Assembly (NCBI RefSeq): GCF_031583025.1
Contig: NZ_CP134062.1
Location: 2,356,001 to 2,420,000, forward strand
Direction of reading: 5' to 3'
Origin: Mycobacterium sp. Z3061
GTDB lineage: Bacteria; Actinomycetota; Actinomycetes; Mycobacteriales; Mycobacteriaceae
Length of the DNA stretch: 64,000 nt
This document shows, piece by piece, positions 17,180 through 27,600 of the stretch; the stretch's first letter is position 1, and each line of letters opens with the position of its first letter. The notes beneath the pieces were generated by a model. The model saw only the letters and a program-made list of their open reading frames with translations, was not told the DNA's origin and searched no databases. Both the position numbers and the translations under genes were made by a program.

Positions 17180-18045
17180 GCCGAAGCCCCCAGCACTTCG
17201 CGCGGCAGCGCCACCGACAGCGCCCCGTCCCGGGTCAGCAGCGGCAACGGCTCGAGGTGGCAGCCGGGGCCTGCTCCGGCCTGGGTAACGTCGAATTCCG
17301 TTCCACAGCGCGGGCATTGGAGCAGTTTTCGGTGCAGCTGCGCACCCGCCAGCGTGTCGTCGCACACCGGGCAGCGGTCCCGGTAGGCCAGGAGCTGTTC
17401 GTCCACTCGGCACGCCAGCACCGTGGCATCGGCGACCAGGAAGCCGGCGACCTCGCCGGGTGCCAGGTCGGCCAACTCCGGCACCGGATGCCATTCCGTG
17501 CCACCGTCAGGGTGCAGGTGCGCCAGAAGTGATTGTGCCGGAATGACATCGGTGTGCTCGGCGGTCACCACCTCGATCTCGTCGATCTCCGGCGCGGCGG
17601 CCCTTATCGCATCCTGCACCGCCAGCTCCAACGTGACCGCCGAGGAGGGACAGCTCTTGCAGCTGCCCTGAAAGCGCAGCCGCGCCGTCCCGTCGGCGAC
17701 CTCGACCAACTCGACGTCGCCGCCGTGCGAGCCCAGGTAGGGCCGTACCCGGTCCAGCGCGTCACCGACCCGGCGCCGCACGTCGTGCGGATGCAGGCCG
17801 TGGACCAGGAGCAGGCTGGCCACCAGGTCGTCGGTGGCCAGCCGCTCGGCCAACTGCGGACCCACCTGGGCCATGATCCGTTGCAGCCCGGCCCCGTACA
17901 GCCCGACCACCTCCCGGACCAGCTGCTGCGCGCGGTCATGGGCGGCGGGTCCGCTCGTCGCGCAGGAATCCAGCAGCGTCTGGATCCGATCACCCGCAGC
18001 GCGCCACTGTGTCTCGTGCGCAGGGGATTCCGGGCGATCCACCAT
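17176..18045 (-). CDS. NifU-like domain plus Rieske-fold domain with four cysteines
   Basis: 289 residues, ATG 3 nt after hhyL. Residues about 1-90 are helical. Residues 95-160 are a NifU C-terminal domain (LGSHGGDVELVEV and Cys129-x-x-Cys132 in GSCKSCPSSAV), which elsewhere binds or transfers Fe-S clusters. Residues 195-285 follow the Rieske pattern CPxxDxxL...LxCPxxGxxFD, but both His ligands are replaced by Cys: CPVC at 225-228 and CPRC at 244-247. The domain therefore probably binds an all-Cys centre (rubredoxin-like iron, zinc, or an all-Cys [2Fe-2S]). Placed right after the structural genes, it is a strong candidate for the hydrogenase's electron-transfer partner toward the quinone pool. 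Confidence 0.88.
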   Translation of the reverse strand: MVDRPESPAHETQWRAAGDRIQTLLDSCATSGPAAHDRAQQLVREVVGLYGAGLQRIMAQVGPQLAERLATDDLVASLLLVHGLHPHDVRRRVGDALDRVRPYLGSHGGDVELVEVADGTARLRFQGSCKSCPSSAVTLELAVQDAIRAAAPEIDEIEVVTAEHTDVIPAQSLLAHLHPDGGTEWHPVPELADLAPGEVAGFLVADATVLACRVDEQLLAYRDRCPVCDDTLAGAQLHRKLLQCPRCGTEFDVTQAGAGPGCHLEPLPLLTRDGALSVALPREVLGASA

Positions 18046-18048
18046 CTC

Positions 18049-19848
18049 TCACTCCGTTGCGGGTGACTGGGTGGGAGTATGCAGTCTCTCCAGCGTCTTG
18101 CCCTTGCCCAGATACATGTGCACGCCGCAGGGCAGGCACGGATCGAAGCTGCGCACCGTGCGCATCACGTCGATGCCCTTGAAGTTCTCCCGGTCGTTCT
18201 CCTCGAAGATCGGCTGTCCCTGCACCGCGTCCTCGTAGGGGCCCGGCGTGCCGTAGCTGTCGCGCGGGTTGGCGTTCCACGGGGTGGGCGGATAGGGGTG
18301 GTAGTTGGCGATCTTGCCGTCGCGGATCACCATGTGGTGGCTCAGCACGCCGCGCACCGCCTCGGTGAAGCCGCAGCCGATGCCCTCGTCGGGAACCTCG
18401 AACTTCTCCCAGGTTTTCGTTCGGCCGGCCCGGATCTCGGCCAGCGCCTTCTCGGCGAAGTAGAGTCCGCACGCCGCCGCGTAGGCCTGGAAGTAGGTGC
18501 GCGCCCGGTTGCGTTCGAGGGTGTTGGAGCCGTGCCTGGGCACCTTCCACTCGAATTCCACCGGGCCCTTCAGCGCCGTCTTGGGCAGGTTGATCTTGAC
18601 GCTGTTGCCGGTGGCCTTGACGTAGCCGATGTCGACCAGTCCGGCCAGCGCGGTCGACCACAACCGGGCCAACGGGCCGCCGCCGGTGTCCAGCGCCAAG
18701 TGGTCCTTGCCGTCGAACCAGCGCGGTGACATCACCCAGCTGTAGTTGCCGCCGTCCATCTCGCGCTTCTGCGGATGCGGGTTGGTGTGCTGGTTCCACG
18801 GGTGCCGCCGGTCGATCGGGTTGCCCAGCGGGTCGGTCTTGACGAACATCTCCTGGTCGGTCCAGTCGTCGTAATACGAACTGCCCAAAAGGATCCGGAT
18901 GCCCAGGTTGATGTCGACCAGGGAATGGGTGACCAGCTTGCCGTCGACGACGACGCCGGGGGTGACGTACATCGCGTTACCCCAGCGCTCCATGTCCTTG
19001 TATTCGAAGTTGCACACCTCCGGGTCCTGGAACGAGCCCCAGCAACCCAGCAGGGTGCGGCGCAGACCGACCTTCTCGTAACCGGGCAGCGCCTCGTAGA
19101 AGAAGTCGAACAGGTCGTCGTGCATCGGGACGACCTTCTTCATGAACTCGACGTAGCGCATCAACCGGGTCATGTAGTCGGTCATCAGCTGGATGGTGGC
19201 CACCGTGCCGACCCCGCCGGGGTACAGCGTGGAGGGATGCACGTGACGCCCTTCCATGAGACAGAACATCTCTCGGGTCCAGCGGCTGACTTGCAGTGCC
19301 TCGCGGTAGAACTCACCGCTGAACGGGTTCAGCGAGCGCATGATGTCGGCGATCGTCTTGTACCCGTGCGCGTCGGCGTGCGGAGCCTGGGTCTTCTCCG
19401 CCTTGGCCAGCACACCTGGGTTGGTCTCGGCGACCATCTTCTCGCAGAAGTCCACACCCACCAGGTTCTCCTGGAAGATGTTGTGGTCGAACATGTATTC
19501 CGCGGCCTCGCCCAGGTTGACGATCCATTCGCCGATGTGCGGCGGCTTGACGCCGTAGGCCATGTTCTGCGCGTAGCAGGAGCAGGTGGCGTGGTTGTCG
19601 CCGCAGATGCCGCAGATGCGGCTGGTGATGAAGTGGGCGTCGCGGGGGTCTTTGCCCTTCATGAAGATCGAGTAGCCGCGGAAGATCGACGACGTGCTGT
19701 GGCACTCGACCACTTCCCGGTTCTCGAAGTCGATCTTGGTGTAGATGCCGAGGCTGCCGACGATCCGGGTGATGGGGTCCCAGGCCATCTCGACGAGCTG
19801 ACCGGGTTCCCGCTTGGAAGTTGACGGTTCGGGAATGATGGTTGTCAT
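18049..19848 (-). CDS. hhyL: [NiFe]-hydrogenase group 1h large subunit
   Basis: 599 residues. It carries the Ni-Fe active site. The N-terminal L1 motif RICGICGDNH provides Cys79 and Cys82, and the C-terminal L2 motif DPCLPCGVH provides Cys571 and Cys574. A 22-residue tail after His577 should be removed by the endopeptidase encoded in the same operon. It oxidises H2 and passes electrons to the small subunit. The motif forms and the Asp-containing small-subunit partner place it in group 1h, the actinobacterial high-affinity enzyme that scavenges trace H2 during starvation. It follows hhyS by 66 nt. Confidence 0.97.
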   Translation of the reverse strand: MTTIIPEPSTSKREPGQLVEMAWDPITRIVGSLGIYTKIDFENREVVECHSTSSIFRGYSIFMKGKDPRDAHFITSRICGICGDNHATCSCYAQNMAYGVKPPHIGEWIVNLGEAAEYMFDHNIFQENLVGVDFCEKMVAETNPGVLAKAEKTQAPHADAHGYKTIADIMRSLNPFSGEFYREALQVSRWTREMFCLMEGRHVHPSTLYPGGVGTVATIQLMTDYMTRLMRYVEFMKKVVPMHDDLFDFFYEALPGYEKVGLRRTLLGCWGSFQDPEVCNFEYKDMERWGNAMYVTPGVVVDGKLVTHSLVDINLGIRILLGSSYYDDWTDQEMFVKTDPLGNPIDRRHPWNQHTNPHPQKREMDGGNYSWVMSPRWFDGKDHLALDTGGGPLARLWSTALAGLVDIGYVKATGNSVKINLPKTALKGPVEFEWKVPRHGSNTLERNRARTYFQAYAAACGLYFAEKALAEIRAGRTKTWEKFEVPDEGIGCGFTEAVRGVLSHHMVIRDGKIANYHPYPPTPWNANPRDSYGTPGPYEDAVQGQPIFEENDRENFKGIDVMRTVRSFDPCLPCGVHMYLGKGKTLERLHTPTQSPATE

Positions 19849-19890
19849 AGCGAATACTGCTCTCCGCCCTGCGGGCTGTGTGGAGGATGA

Positions 19891-19908
19891 GGCCGGCCGC
19901 GACCGGCC
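19891..19908. repeat. Small hairpin between hhyS and hhyL
   Basis: GGCCGG, six bases, CCGGCC: a 6-bp GC-only stem in the 66-nt gap between the two structural genes. It has no T-run, so it is not a classic terminator. It could stabilise or process the hhyS or hhyL message. Confidence 0.35.
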
Positions 19909-19914
19909 CGGCGC

Positions 19915-20970
19915 TCACCAGGTTCGGCGGGCTCCGGTGACCAGTTCGGTGCCCTTGTGGCGCCAGCGAGGTTCCTTGTCGACCGTCTTTGCGGTGATAT
20001 GGCGCAGGCTTCGGATCACGGTCCCGTACAGACCCGATGCGGTGCTGGACAGCTTGCCGCCCGGCGGTTCGTCCATGAACGGCATGAACTTGTCCGGGAA
20101 TCCGGGCATGGTGCAGCCGATGCAGATGCCGCCGACGTTGGGGCAACCGCCGATGCCGTTGATCCAGCCTCGCTTGGGCACGTTGCACTTCACCACGGGG
20201 CCCCAACAGCCAAGTTTGACAATGCATTTCGGTGACCCGTATTCGGTGGCGAAGTCACCCTGCTCGTAGTAGCCGGCCCGGTCACAGCCTTCGTGCACGG
20301 TCTGGCCGAACAACCACTTGGGGCGCAGTGCGTCGTCGAGTGGGATCATCGGCGCCTGGCCGGTGGCCATGTACAGCAGGTACGTCAGCGTCTCGGACAG
20401 GTTGTCGGGATGGATCGGGCACCCGGGCACGCAGACGATCGGTATGCCGGCCTTGCTCTTCCAGTCCCAGCCGAGGTAGTCGGGGACTCCCATCGCCCCG
20501 GTCGGGTTACCCGCCATCGCGTGGATTCCGCCATAGGTGGCGCAGGTCCCGACGGCGACGATCGCGGTGGCCTTGGGCGCCAGCCGATCCAGCCACTCGC
20601 TGGTCGTCATCGGCTGGCCGGTGGCCGGGTCGTTGCCGAACCCGCACCAGTAGCCTTCGCTCTTGATCTGCTCGTTGGGGATGGATCCCTCGACGACCAG
20701 CACGAAGGGTTCCAGCTCACCCCGGTCGGCTTTGAAGAACCACGCGAGGAAGTCGTCGGCCCCTCCAGTGGGTCCGCATTCGAAGTCGATCAGCGGCCAG
20801 TGCACGGCGACTTGAGGGAGTCCGGGCAAGGCACCCAAGGCGATTTCTTCGACACTGGGCTGGGTGGCGGCAGTCAACGCCACCGAATCGCCGTCACAAC
20901 TGAGGCCGGCGTTGATCCACAGAACGTGAATCAACGTTTGTTCTGCTTTGACTGCTGCTTCTGTTGGCAT
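19915..20970 (-). CDS. hhyS: [NiFe]-hydrogenase group 1h small subunit
   Basis: 351 residues, ATG preceded by GGAAAG 7 nt upstream. It carries three Fe-S clusters that conduct electrons from the active site. The first ligand motif is Cys25-Asp-Gly-Asp28 in NAGLSCDGDSVAL: the usual CxxC is CxxD, the hallmark of group 1h enzymes, whose proximal [4Fe-4S] cluster is held by three Cys and one Asp and is linked to oxygen tolerance. Further ligands: VGTCATYGG, PGCPIHPDN, HEGCDRAG, SPKCIVKLGCWGP, GGCPNVGGICIGC. There is no Tat signal and no C-terminal membrane helix, so the enzyme faces the cytoplasm. Confidence 0.97.
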   Translation of the reverse strand: MPTEAAVKAEQTLIHVLWINAGLSCDGDSVALTAATQPSVEEIALGALPGLPQVAVHWPLIDFECGPTGGADDFLAWFFKADRGELEPFVLVVEGSIPNEQIKSEGYWCGFGNDPATGQPMTTSEWLDRLAPKATAIVAVGTCATYGGIHAMAGNPTGAMGVPDYLGWDWKSKAGIPIVCVPGCPIHPDNLSETLTYLLYMATGQAPMIPLDDALRPKWLFGQTVHEGCDRAGYYEQGDFATEYGSPKCIVKLGCWGPVVKCNVPKRGWINGIGGCPNVGGICIGCTMPGFPDKFMPFMDEPPGGKLSSTASGLYGTVIRSLRHITAKTVDKEPRWRHKGTELVTGARRTW

Positions 20971-21052
20971 ACTGCAGCTTTCCGGGGCCCGGGCTGCGGC
21001 CCCCTACGCCGCCGGAGTCGACCGTCGGCCCACTTGCGCGGCGCTATTCTCA

Positions 21053-21081
21053 GGCCTACTCGCGCTGTCCGGCAATGTCAA
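21053..21081 (-). promoter_or_regulatory. Candidate sigma-A promoter for hhyS
   Basis: On the minus strand a perfect -35 TTGACA (21081-21076) is followed after 17 nt by TAGGCC (21058-21053), which lacks the final T of a -10. The start site would fall about 75 nt before the hhyS ATG. The -35 is excellent and the -10 only fair. Confidence 0.38.
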
Positions 21082-21241
21082 CGGCTCGTTGCCGGAACGT
21101 CGTCGCACACACGTCAGGTCAGGGCCTGCCATGGCACCAAAATAGCTGTCGGGCTGCAAGATTCAGAACTGTCGCGATTGCTCGACGTAGAGGCTGCGGG
21201 CAAACTTATTGTCGTTCGCGTTATTTCTGTCATGCACATCG

Positions 21242-21266
21242 TTCGCAAGAAATATCCGATTGCGAA
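21242..21266. promoter_or_regulatory. Inverted repeat TTCGCAA-N11-TTGCGAA
   Basis: Perfect 7-bp arms separated by 11 nt, one turn apart centre to centre as in dimeric-regulator operators. It sits between the hypA stop and the candidate hhyS promoter, about 160 nt upstream of the latter, in an A+T-rich patch. It could be an activator site or a weak hairpin behind hypA. Confidence 0.4.
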
Positions 21267-21288
21267 ATGCCGCCATCCTGAGTCACTT

Positions 21289-21624
21289 TCATGACACATC
21301 CAGCGATGCCACCAGGAACTCGTCGCCTTGCAGTATCTCGACGTCCGGGCTTTCGCACCGCGGACACCAGATGGACCATTGCGAAGCGATTTCCGACCGA
21401 CCGCCGCAGGCGGCGCAACGCACTTCGGCCGGGACGTGCTCGAGCTCCAGCTCGGCGTCGGGCATGCCCTCGGCATCGCGCACCAAAGTCCAACAAAACG
21501 ACAAGGATTCGGGCACCACTTGCCGAAGCGCGCCGACTCGCACCCGCACCCGCTCGACGTGACGCCCCGCGGCGTGGGACTTGACCACCCCGGCGATCGC
21601 CTGGCACAGCGAGAGCTCATGCAC
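21289..21624 (-). CDS. hypA: Hydrogenase nickel metallochaperone HypA
   Basis: 111 residues. The GTG at 21624 is chosen over an upstream ATG because HypA needs a Met-His-Glu N-terminus for nickel binding, and this start gives MHELSLCQAI. The zinc site is CAACGG...CPRC (two CxxC). It delivers nickel to the large-subunit precursor, normally with the GTPase HypB, which is missing from this window. It lies 37 nt after the PPE-MPTR gene and 318 nt before hhyS, on the same strand as both. Confidence 0.95.
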   Translation of the reverse strand: MHELSLCQAIAGVVKSHAAGRHVERVRVRVGALRQVVPESLSFCWTLVRDAEGMPDAELELEHVPAEVRCAACGGRSEIASQWSIWCPRCESPDVEILQGDEFLVASLDVS

Positions 21625-21660
21625 CGTCGCCAACATTAGCACTCCGAAAACCGCTGCGGG

Positions 21661-24600
21661 TCAGAACAACTGGCGGAAGAATCCGGTGACGTTGGTGCCG
21701 ACATTGGCGATGCCGGTGATGAGGTCGGGGGTTTGGAAGTTGTTGGTGCCGGTGTTGTAGAGGCCGGTGATGTAGGTGCCGGTGTTGAGGATGCCGGCGA
21801 GGTTTTGGCCGTAGTTTTGCCAGCCGCTGGTGAAGCCGGTGGTGATGGGGTCGAGGACGGCGGTGTTGAGGAAGCCGCTGGTTCCGTAGCCGGTGTTGAA
21901 GAAGCCGCTGCTGTTGCCGCCGCCGGTGTTGCCGAAGCCGCTGCTGGGGTGGGTGGTGGTGTTTCCGAGTCCGGAGAATTGCAGCAGTGTGTAGGTGTTG
22001 GTGTAGTCGACCAGGAACGCGCCGGCGGACTCGTCGGGGACGTTGGGATCGCCGAAGAAGTAATTGATGCTGGTGTGGATCGGTATGTCGAGGCTGAAGT
22101 TGATGCCGATGTTGTCGGCGCGCCAGAACAGGCCGATGTTTTGGTTTCCGGCGATGAAGGCGCCGGTGTTGAGGTTGCCGGTGTTGCCCAGGCCGGTGTT
22201 GGTGTTGCCGATGTTGTCGGCGCCGGTGTTGGTGTTGCCGATGTTGTGGGCGCCGGTGTTGTAGTTGCCGATGTTGAGGTGGCCGGTGTTGAAGGTGCCG
22301 ATGTTGTGGTTGCCGAAGTTGTAGTTGCCGGGGTTGAGGTTGCCGGTGTTGTAGTTGCCGGTGTTGAAGTTGCCGGTGTTGTGGTGGCCGGAGTTGAAGA
22401 AGCCGGTGTTGCCGGTGCCGGAGTTGAACAGGCCGGTGTTGCCGGTGCCGGAGTTCAAGCCGCCGAAGCCGATTTGGTTGTCGCCGGTCAGGCCGATGCC
22501 GATGTTGCCGGTGCCGGTGTTGGCCAGGCCGATGTTGTGGTTGCCGGTGTTGGCCAGGCCGAAGTTGAAGTCGCCGAGGTTGGCCAGGCCCCAGTTGTTG
22601 TTGCCGGTGTTGGCGCTGCCGAAGTTGTTTGAGCCCCAGTTGGCGTTGCCGATGTTGGTGCTGCCCAGGTTGCCGCTGCCGACGTTGGTGTTGCCTTCGT
22701 TGCCCAGGCCGAAGTTGAAGTTGCCCCAGTTGCCGTTGCCGACGTTGCCGCCGCCGAGGTTGCCCCAGCCCAGGTTGGCGGGGCTGGTGTAGGTGATGCC
22801 GAACAGGCCGGCCAGGTTGTGTCCGCTCATGCCGATGCCGGAGAGGATGTCGAGGTTGGCGGGGTTGAGGGTGGAGAGGTCGCCGGCGTTGAAGATCCCG
22901 GAGATGGCGTTGCCGACGTTGCCTAGGCCGGAGGCGAATGCGTCGGAGTCGGCGGTGAAGTTGAGCATGCCGGAGGTGCCGCTGCCGGTGTTGCCGAAGC
23001 CGGAGATGCCGCCGCCGAAGCCGTAGTTGAAGAAGCCGGAGGAGGGGGAGGTGGTGGCGTTGAAGAAGCCGGTGCCGGCGGGGATGGTGAACAAGGTGAT
23101 GGAGTTGGACACGGTGATGCCGGTGTCGCCGAGGATGGTTTGGGGCAGGGGGATGGTGGCGGAGAAGCCGGCGGTGCCGTTGTGGTCGGCGGTGTTGAAG
23201 AAGCCGTTGTTGGAGCTGCCGGTGTTGAAGGCGCCGGTGTTGAGGTCGCCGGGGTTGGCGATGCCGGTGTTGAGGTTGCCGACGTTGTAGGCGCCGGTGT
23301 TGGAGTCACCGGCGTTGCCGAAGCCGGTGTTGAGGTTTCCGGAGTTGTTCCAGCCGGTGTTGTAGTCCCCGGAGTTGGCGAAGCCGCTGTTGGCTTGGCC
23401 GGAGTTGTACCAGCCGGTGTTGTAGTGCCCGGAGTTGGCCCAGCCCCAGTTGCCGTCTCCGGTGTTGGCCATGCCGTAGTTGTGGGTGCCGGCGTTGAGT
23501 AGGCCGAAGTTGTAGTCACCGGCGTTGAGCAGGCCGACGTTGGCGGTGCCGGCGTTGAGTAGGCCGACGTTGCTGGTGCCGGCCAGCAGCAGGCCGAGGT
23601 TGGCGTCGCCGGTGGTGAGCAGGCCGACGTTGGCGTTTCCGGCGTTGAACAGGCCGGTGTTGTTGGTCCCGGAGTTGAATAGGCCGGTGTTGCCGGTGCC
23701 GGAGTTGAAGCCGCCGATGCCGATCTGGTGGTCGCCGGTCAGGCCGATGCCGATGTTGCCGGTGCCGGTGTTGGCCAGGCCGAAGTTGTAGTCGCCGGTG
23801 TTGGCCAACCCGAGGTTGTAGCTGCCGTTGTTGGCCCAGCCCAGGTTGAGGTTGCCCAGGTTGGCCAGCCCGAAGTTGTTGGAGCCCCAGTTGGCGATGC
23901 CCAGGGGGTTGGCGTCGCCGAGGTTGGCCACGGCCAGGAAGTTGTGGTCGCCGATGTTGGCGGTGGCCAAGATGTTGTAGCTGCCTTGGTTGGCGTTGGC
24001 GAAGAAGTTCCAGGCCCCGATGTTGGCGTCGCCGAAGTAGTTGCGGTAGCCGATGTTGGCGTTGCCGGCGTTGTTGTGGCCGATGTTGGCGCTGCCCACG
24101 GCCCAGTTGCCGGTGTTGCCGCCGCCGGTGAGGAAGTCGCCGGTGTTGCCGCTGCTGGAGAAGGGGTTCAGGAACGGGGGCAGGAAGGAGAAGCCCAGGC
24201 CGTCGTAGTTGCCCAGGTTGCCGTTGCCGTAGTTGAAGTTGCCGACCGTTGCCGTTGCCGATGTTCCAGAACCCGACATCGGCGAAGCCGATGTTGTGGG
24301 GCAGGGCGGTGAAGATGTCGATACCCGACAGATTCGAGCCGATGTTGCCGAACCCGGAGACCACCGCCAGGGCACCCTGACCCGCGTTGTAGATGCCCGA
24401 GACCCTGACTCCGGTGTTCAGCGCCCCCGAGAGCAGCCCGCCGATGTTGCCCAGCCCTGAGCTCAACCCACTGCCACCGGAGGCGATGTTGAACAACCCT
24501 GAGCTGCCCGACCCGTAATTGCCGAATCCCGAGGAATTCCCCGCCCCGGTATTGAAAAAGCCCGAGGACTCCGACGTCGTCACATTCCCGAACCCCGGCT

Positions 24601-27600
24601 CCCCACCGACAGAGAACAACGTATGCAACGTCGTCTGCACCGTATACGGCATGTTCTGATACGCGGCCAATTGCGCGTAATAGAAAGCCGGACTGTTGTA
24701 GGCCACGAAGAACGTGTCCTTGTATGAGGTGGTTTGTGTGACGGCATAACTGAGGGTGATGAGGCCTTCGCCGTTGCCGCGCCAGAAGAGGCCGTTGTTG
24801 CGGTCGCCGGAGATGAAGGCGCCGGTGTTGAGGTTGCCGGTGTTGGCGTATCCGGTGTTGATGTTGCCGGGGTTGTAGTCGCCGGTGTTGGTGTCTCCGA
24901 CGTTGAAGCTGCCGGTGTTGTAGTTACCGGGGTTGGCGAAGCCGGTGTTGTGATCGCCGGTGTTGTGGCCGCCGGTGTTGAAGTTGCTCCGAGTTCCACC
25001 AACCCGAGTTGGCCACACCGGAATTGGCCCAGCCGGTGTTGTAGTTGCCGGAGTTGGTGAAGCCCCAGTTGCCGGTGCCGGAGTTCAGCCAGCCGGTGTT
25101 GCCGGTGCCGGCGTTGAGGAACCCGGAGTTACCCGAACCGGAGTTGAACAACCCGGTGTTGGCGGTGCCCGAGTTCCAGCCGCCGAAGCCGAACTGGTTG
25201 TCCCCGGTCAACCCGATCCCGATGTTGCCGCTGCCGGTATTGGCCAACCCGATATTGCCGTCTCCGGTATTGGCGAACCCGAAATTCAGACTCCCCGCGT
25301 TGCCGCTGCCGATGTTCAGACTGCCCAGGTTCCCCGAGCCGAAGTTCACACTGCCCAGGTTCCCGAAACCCAGATTCGACGACCCCAGATTGCCCCACCC
25401 GAAATTCAGACTCCCCAGATTCCCCCACCCAGATTCGAATCCCCCACACTCCCACTACCCACATTGAAATTCCCCAGATTCCCCCCACCCACATTGAACT
25501 GACCCACATCCCCCCAACCAAAGTTCATCTGACCCACGTTGGCGATACCGAAGTTCAGCCCACCGCTGAAGTAGCCGCTGATGTCCTGGCCGGTGTTTGC
25601 CAGGCCGGTGATGAGGTCGGGGGTTTGGAAGTTGTTGGTGCCGGTGTTGTAGAGGCCGGTGATGTAGGTGCCGGTGTTGAGGATGCCGGCGAGGTTTTGG
25701 CCGTAGTTTTGCCAGCCGCTGGTGAAGCCGGTGGTGATGGGGTCGAGGACGGCGGTGTTGAGGAAGCCGCTGGTGCCGTAGCCGGTGTTGAAGAAGCCGC
25801 TGCTGTTGCCGCCGCCGGTGTTGCCGAAGCCGCTGCTGGGGTGGGTGGTGGTGTTTCCGAGTCCGGAGAACTGCAGCAGTGTGTAGGTGTTGGTGTAGTC
25901 GACCAGGAACGCGCCGGCGGACTCGTCGGGGACGTTGGGATCGCCGAAGAAGTAATTGATGCTGGTGTGGATCGGTATGTCGAGGCTGAAGTTGATGCCG
26001 ATGTTGTCGGCGCGCCAGAACAGGCCGATGTTTTGGTTGCCGGCGATGAAGGCGCCGGTGTTGAGGTTGCCGGTGTTGCCCAGGCCGGTGTTGGTGTTGC
26101 CGATGTTGTCGGCGCCGGTGTTGGTGTTGCCGATGTTGTGGGCGCCGGTGTTGTAGTTGCCGATGTTGAGGTGGCCGGTGTTGAAGGTGCCGATGTTGTG
26201 GTTGCCGAAGTTGTAGTTGCCGGGGTTGTAGTTGCCGGTGTTGTAGTTGCCGGTGTTGAAGGATCCGGTGTTGTGGTGGCCGGAGTTGAAGAAGCCGGTG
26301 TTGCCGGTGCCGGAGTTGAACAGGCCGGTGTTGCCGGTGCCGGAGTTCAAGCCGCCGAAGCCGATTTGGTTGTCGCCGGTCAGGCCGATGCCGATGTTGC
26401 CGGTGCCGGTGTTGGCCAGGCCGATGTTGTGGTTGCCGGTGTTGGCCAGGCCGAAGTTGAAGTCGCCGAGGTTGGCCAGGCCCCAGTTGTTGTTGCCGGT
26501 GTTGGCGCTGCCGAAGTTGTTTGAGCCCCAGTTGGCGTTGCCGATGTTGGTGCTGCCCAGGTTGCCGCTGCCGACGTTGGTGTTGCCTTCGTTGCCTAGG
26601 CCGAAGTTGAAGTTGCCCCAGTTGCCGTTGCCGACGTTGCCGCCGCCGAGGTTGCCCCAGCCCAGGTTGGCGGGGCTGGTGTAGGTGATGCCGAACAGGC
26701 CGGCCAGGTTGTGTCCGCTCATGCCGATGCCGGAGAGGATGTCGAGGTTGGCGGGGTTGAGGGTGGAGAGGTCGCCGGCGTTGAAGATCCCGGAGATGGC
26801 GTTGCCGACGTTGCCCAGGCCGGAGGCGAATGCGTCGGAGTCGGCGGTGAAGTTGAGCATGCCGGAGGTGCCGCTGCCGGTGTTGCCGAAGCCGGAGATG
26901 CCGCCGCCGAAGCCGTAGTTGAAGAAGCCGGAGGAGGGGGAGGTGGTGGCGTTGAAGAAGCCGGTGCCGGCGGGGATGGTGAACAAGGTGATGGAGTTGG
27001 ACACGGTGATGCCGGTGTCGCCGAGGATGGTTTGGGGCAGGGGGATGGTGGCGGAGAAGCCGGCGGTGCCGTTGTGGTCGGCGGTGTTGAAGAAGCCGTT
27101 GTTGGAGCTGCCGGTGTTGAAGGCGCCGGTGTTGAGGTCGCCGGGGTTGGCGATGCCGGTGTTGAGGTTGCCGACGTTGTAGGCGCCGGTGTTGGAGTCT
27201 CCGGCGTTGCCGAAGCCGGTGTTGAGGTTTCCGAGTTGTTCCAGCCGGTGTTGTAGTCCCCGGAGTTGGCGAAGCCGCTGTTGGCTTGGCCGGAGTTGTA
27301 CCAGCCGGTGTTGTAGTGCCCGGAGTTGGCCCAGCCCCAGTTGCCGTCTCCGGTGTTGGCCATGCCGTAGTTGTGGGTGCCGGCGTTGAGTAGGCCGAAG
27401 TTGTAGTCACCGGCGTTGAGCAGGCCGACGTTGGCTTGGCCGGCGTTGAGTAGGCCGACGTTGCTGGTGCCGGCCAGCAGCAGGCCGAGGTTGGCGTCGC
27501 CGGTGGTGAGCAGGCCGACGTTGGCGTTTCCGGCGTTGAACAGGCCGGTGTTGTTGGTCCCGGAGTTGAACAGGCCGGTGTTGCCGGTGCCGGAGTTGAA

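Larger units (their letters stand above)
20971..21288. other. Intergenic region between hypA and hhyS (318 nt)
   Basis: Non-coding gap upstream of the hydrogenase structural genes, clearly richer in A+T than the flanking genes from about 21140 to 21290. It holds a candidate minus-strand promoter (21053-21081) and a perfect inverted repeat (21242-21266). I see no convincing gene in it. Confidence 0.6.

Noticed and set aside
18049-20970. Assignment of the hydrogenase to group 2a (Huc) or group 3b (Hyh)
   Set aside because: The CxxD proximal-ligand motif and the set of locus-specific accessory genes are those of group 1h; no Huc- or Hyh-specific neighbour is present.
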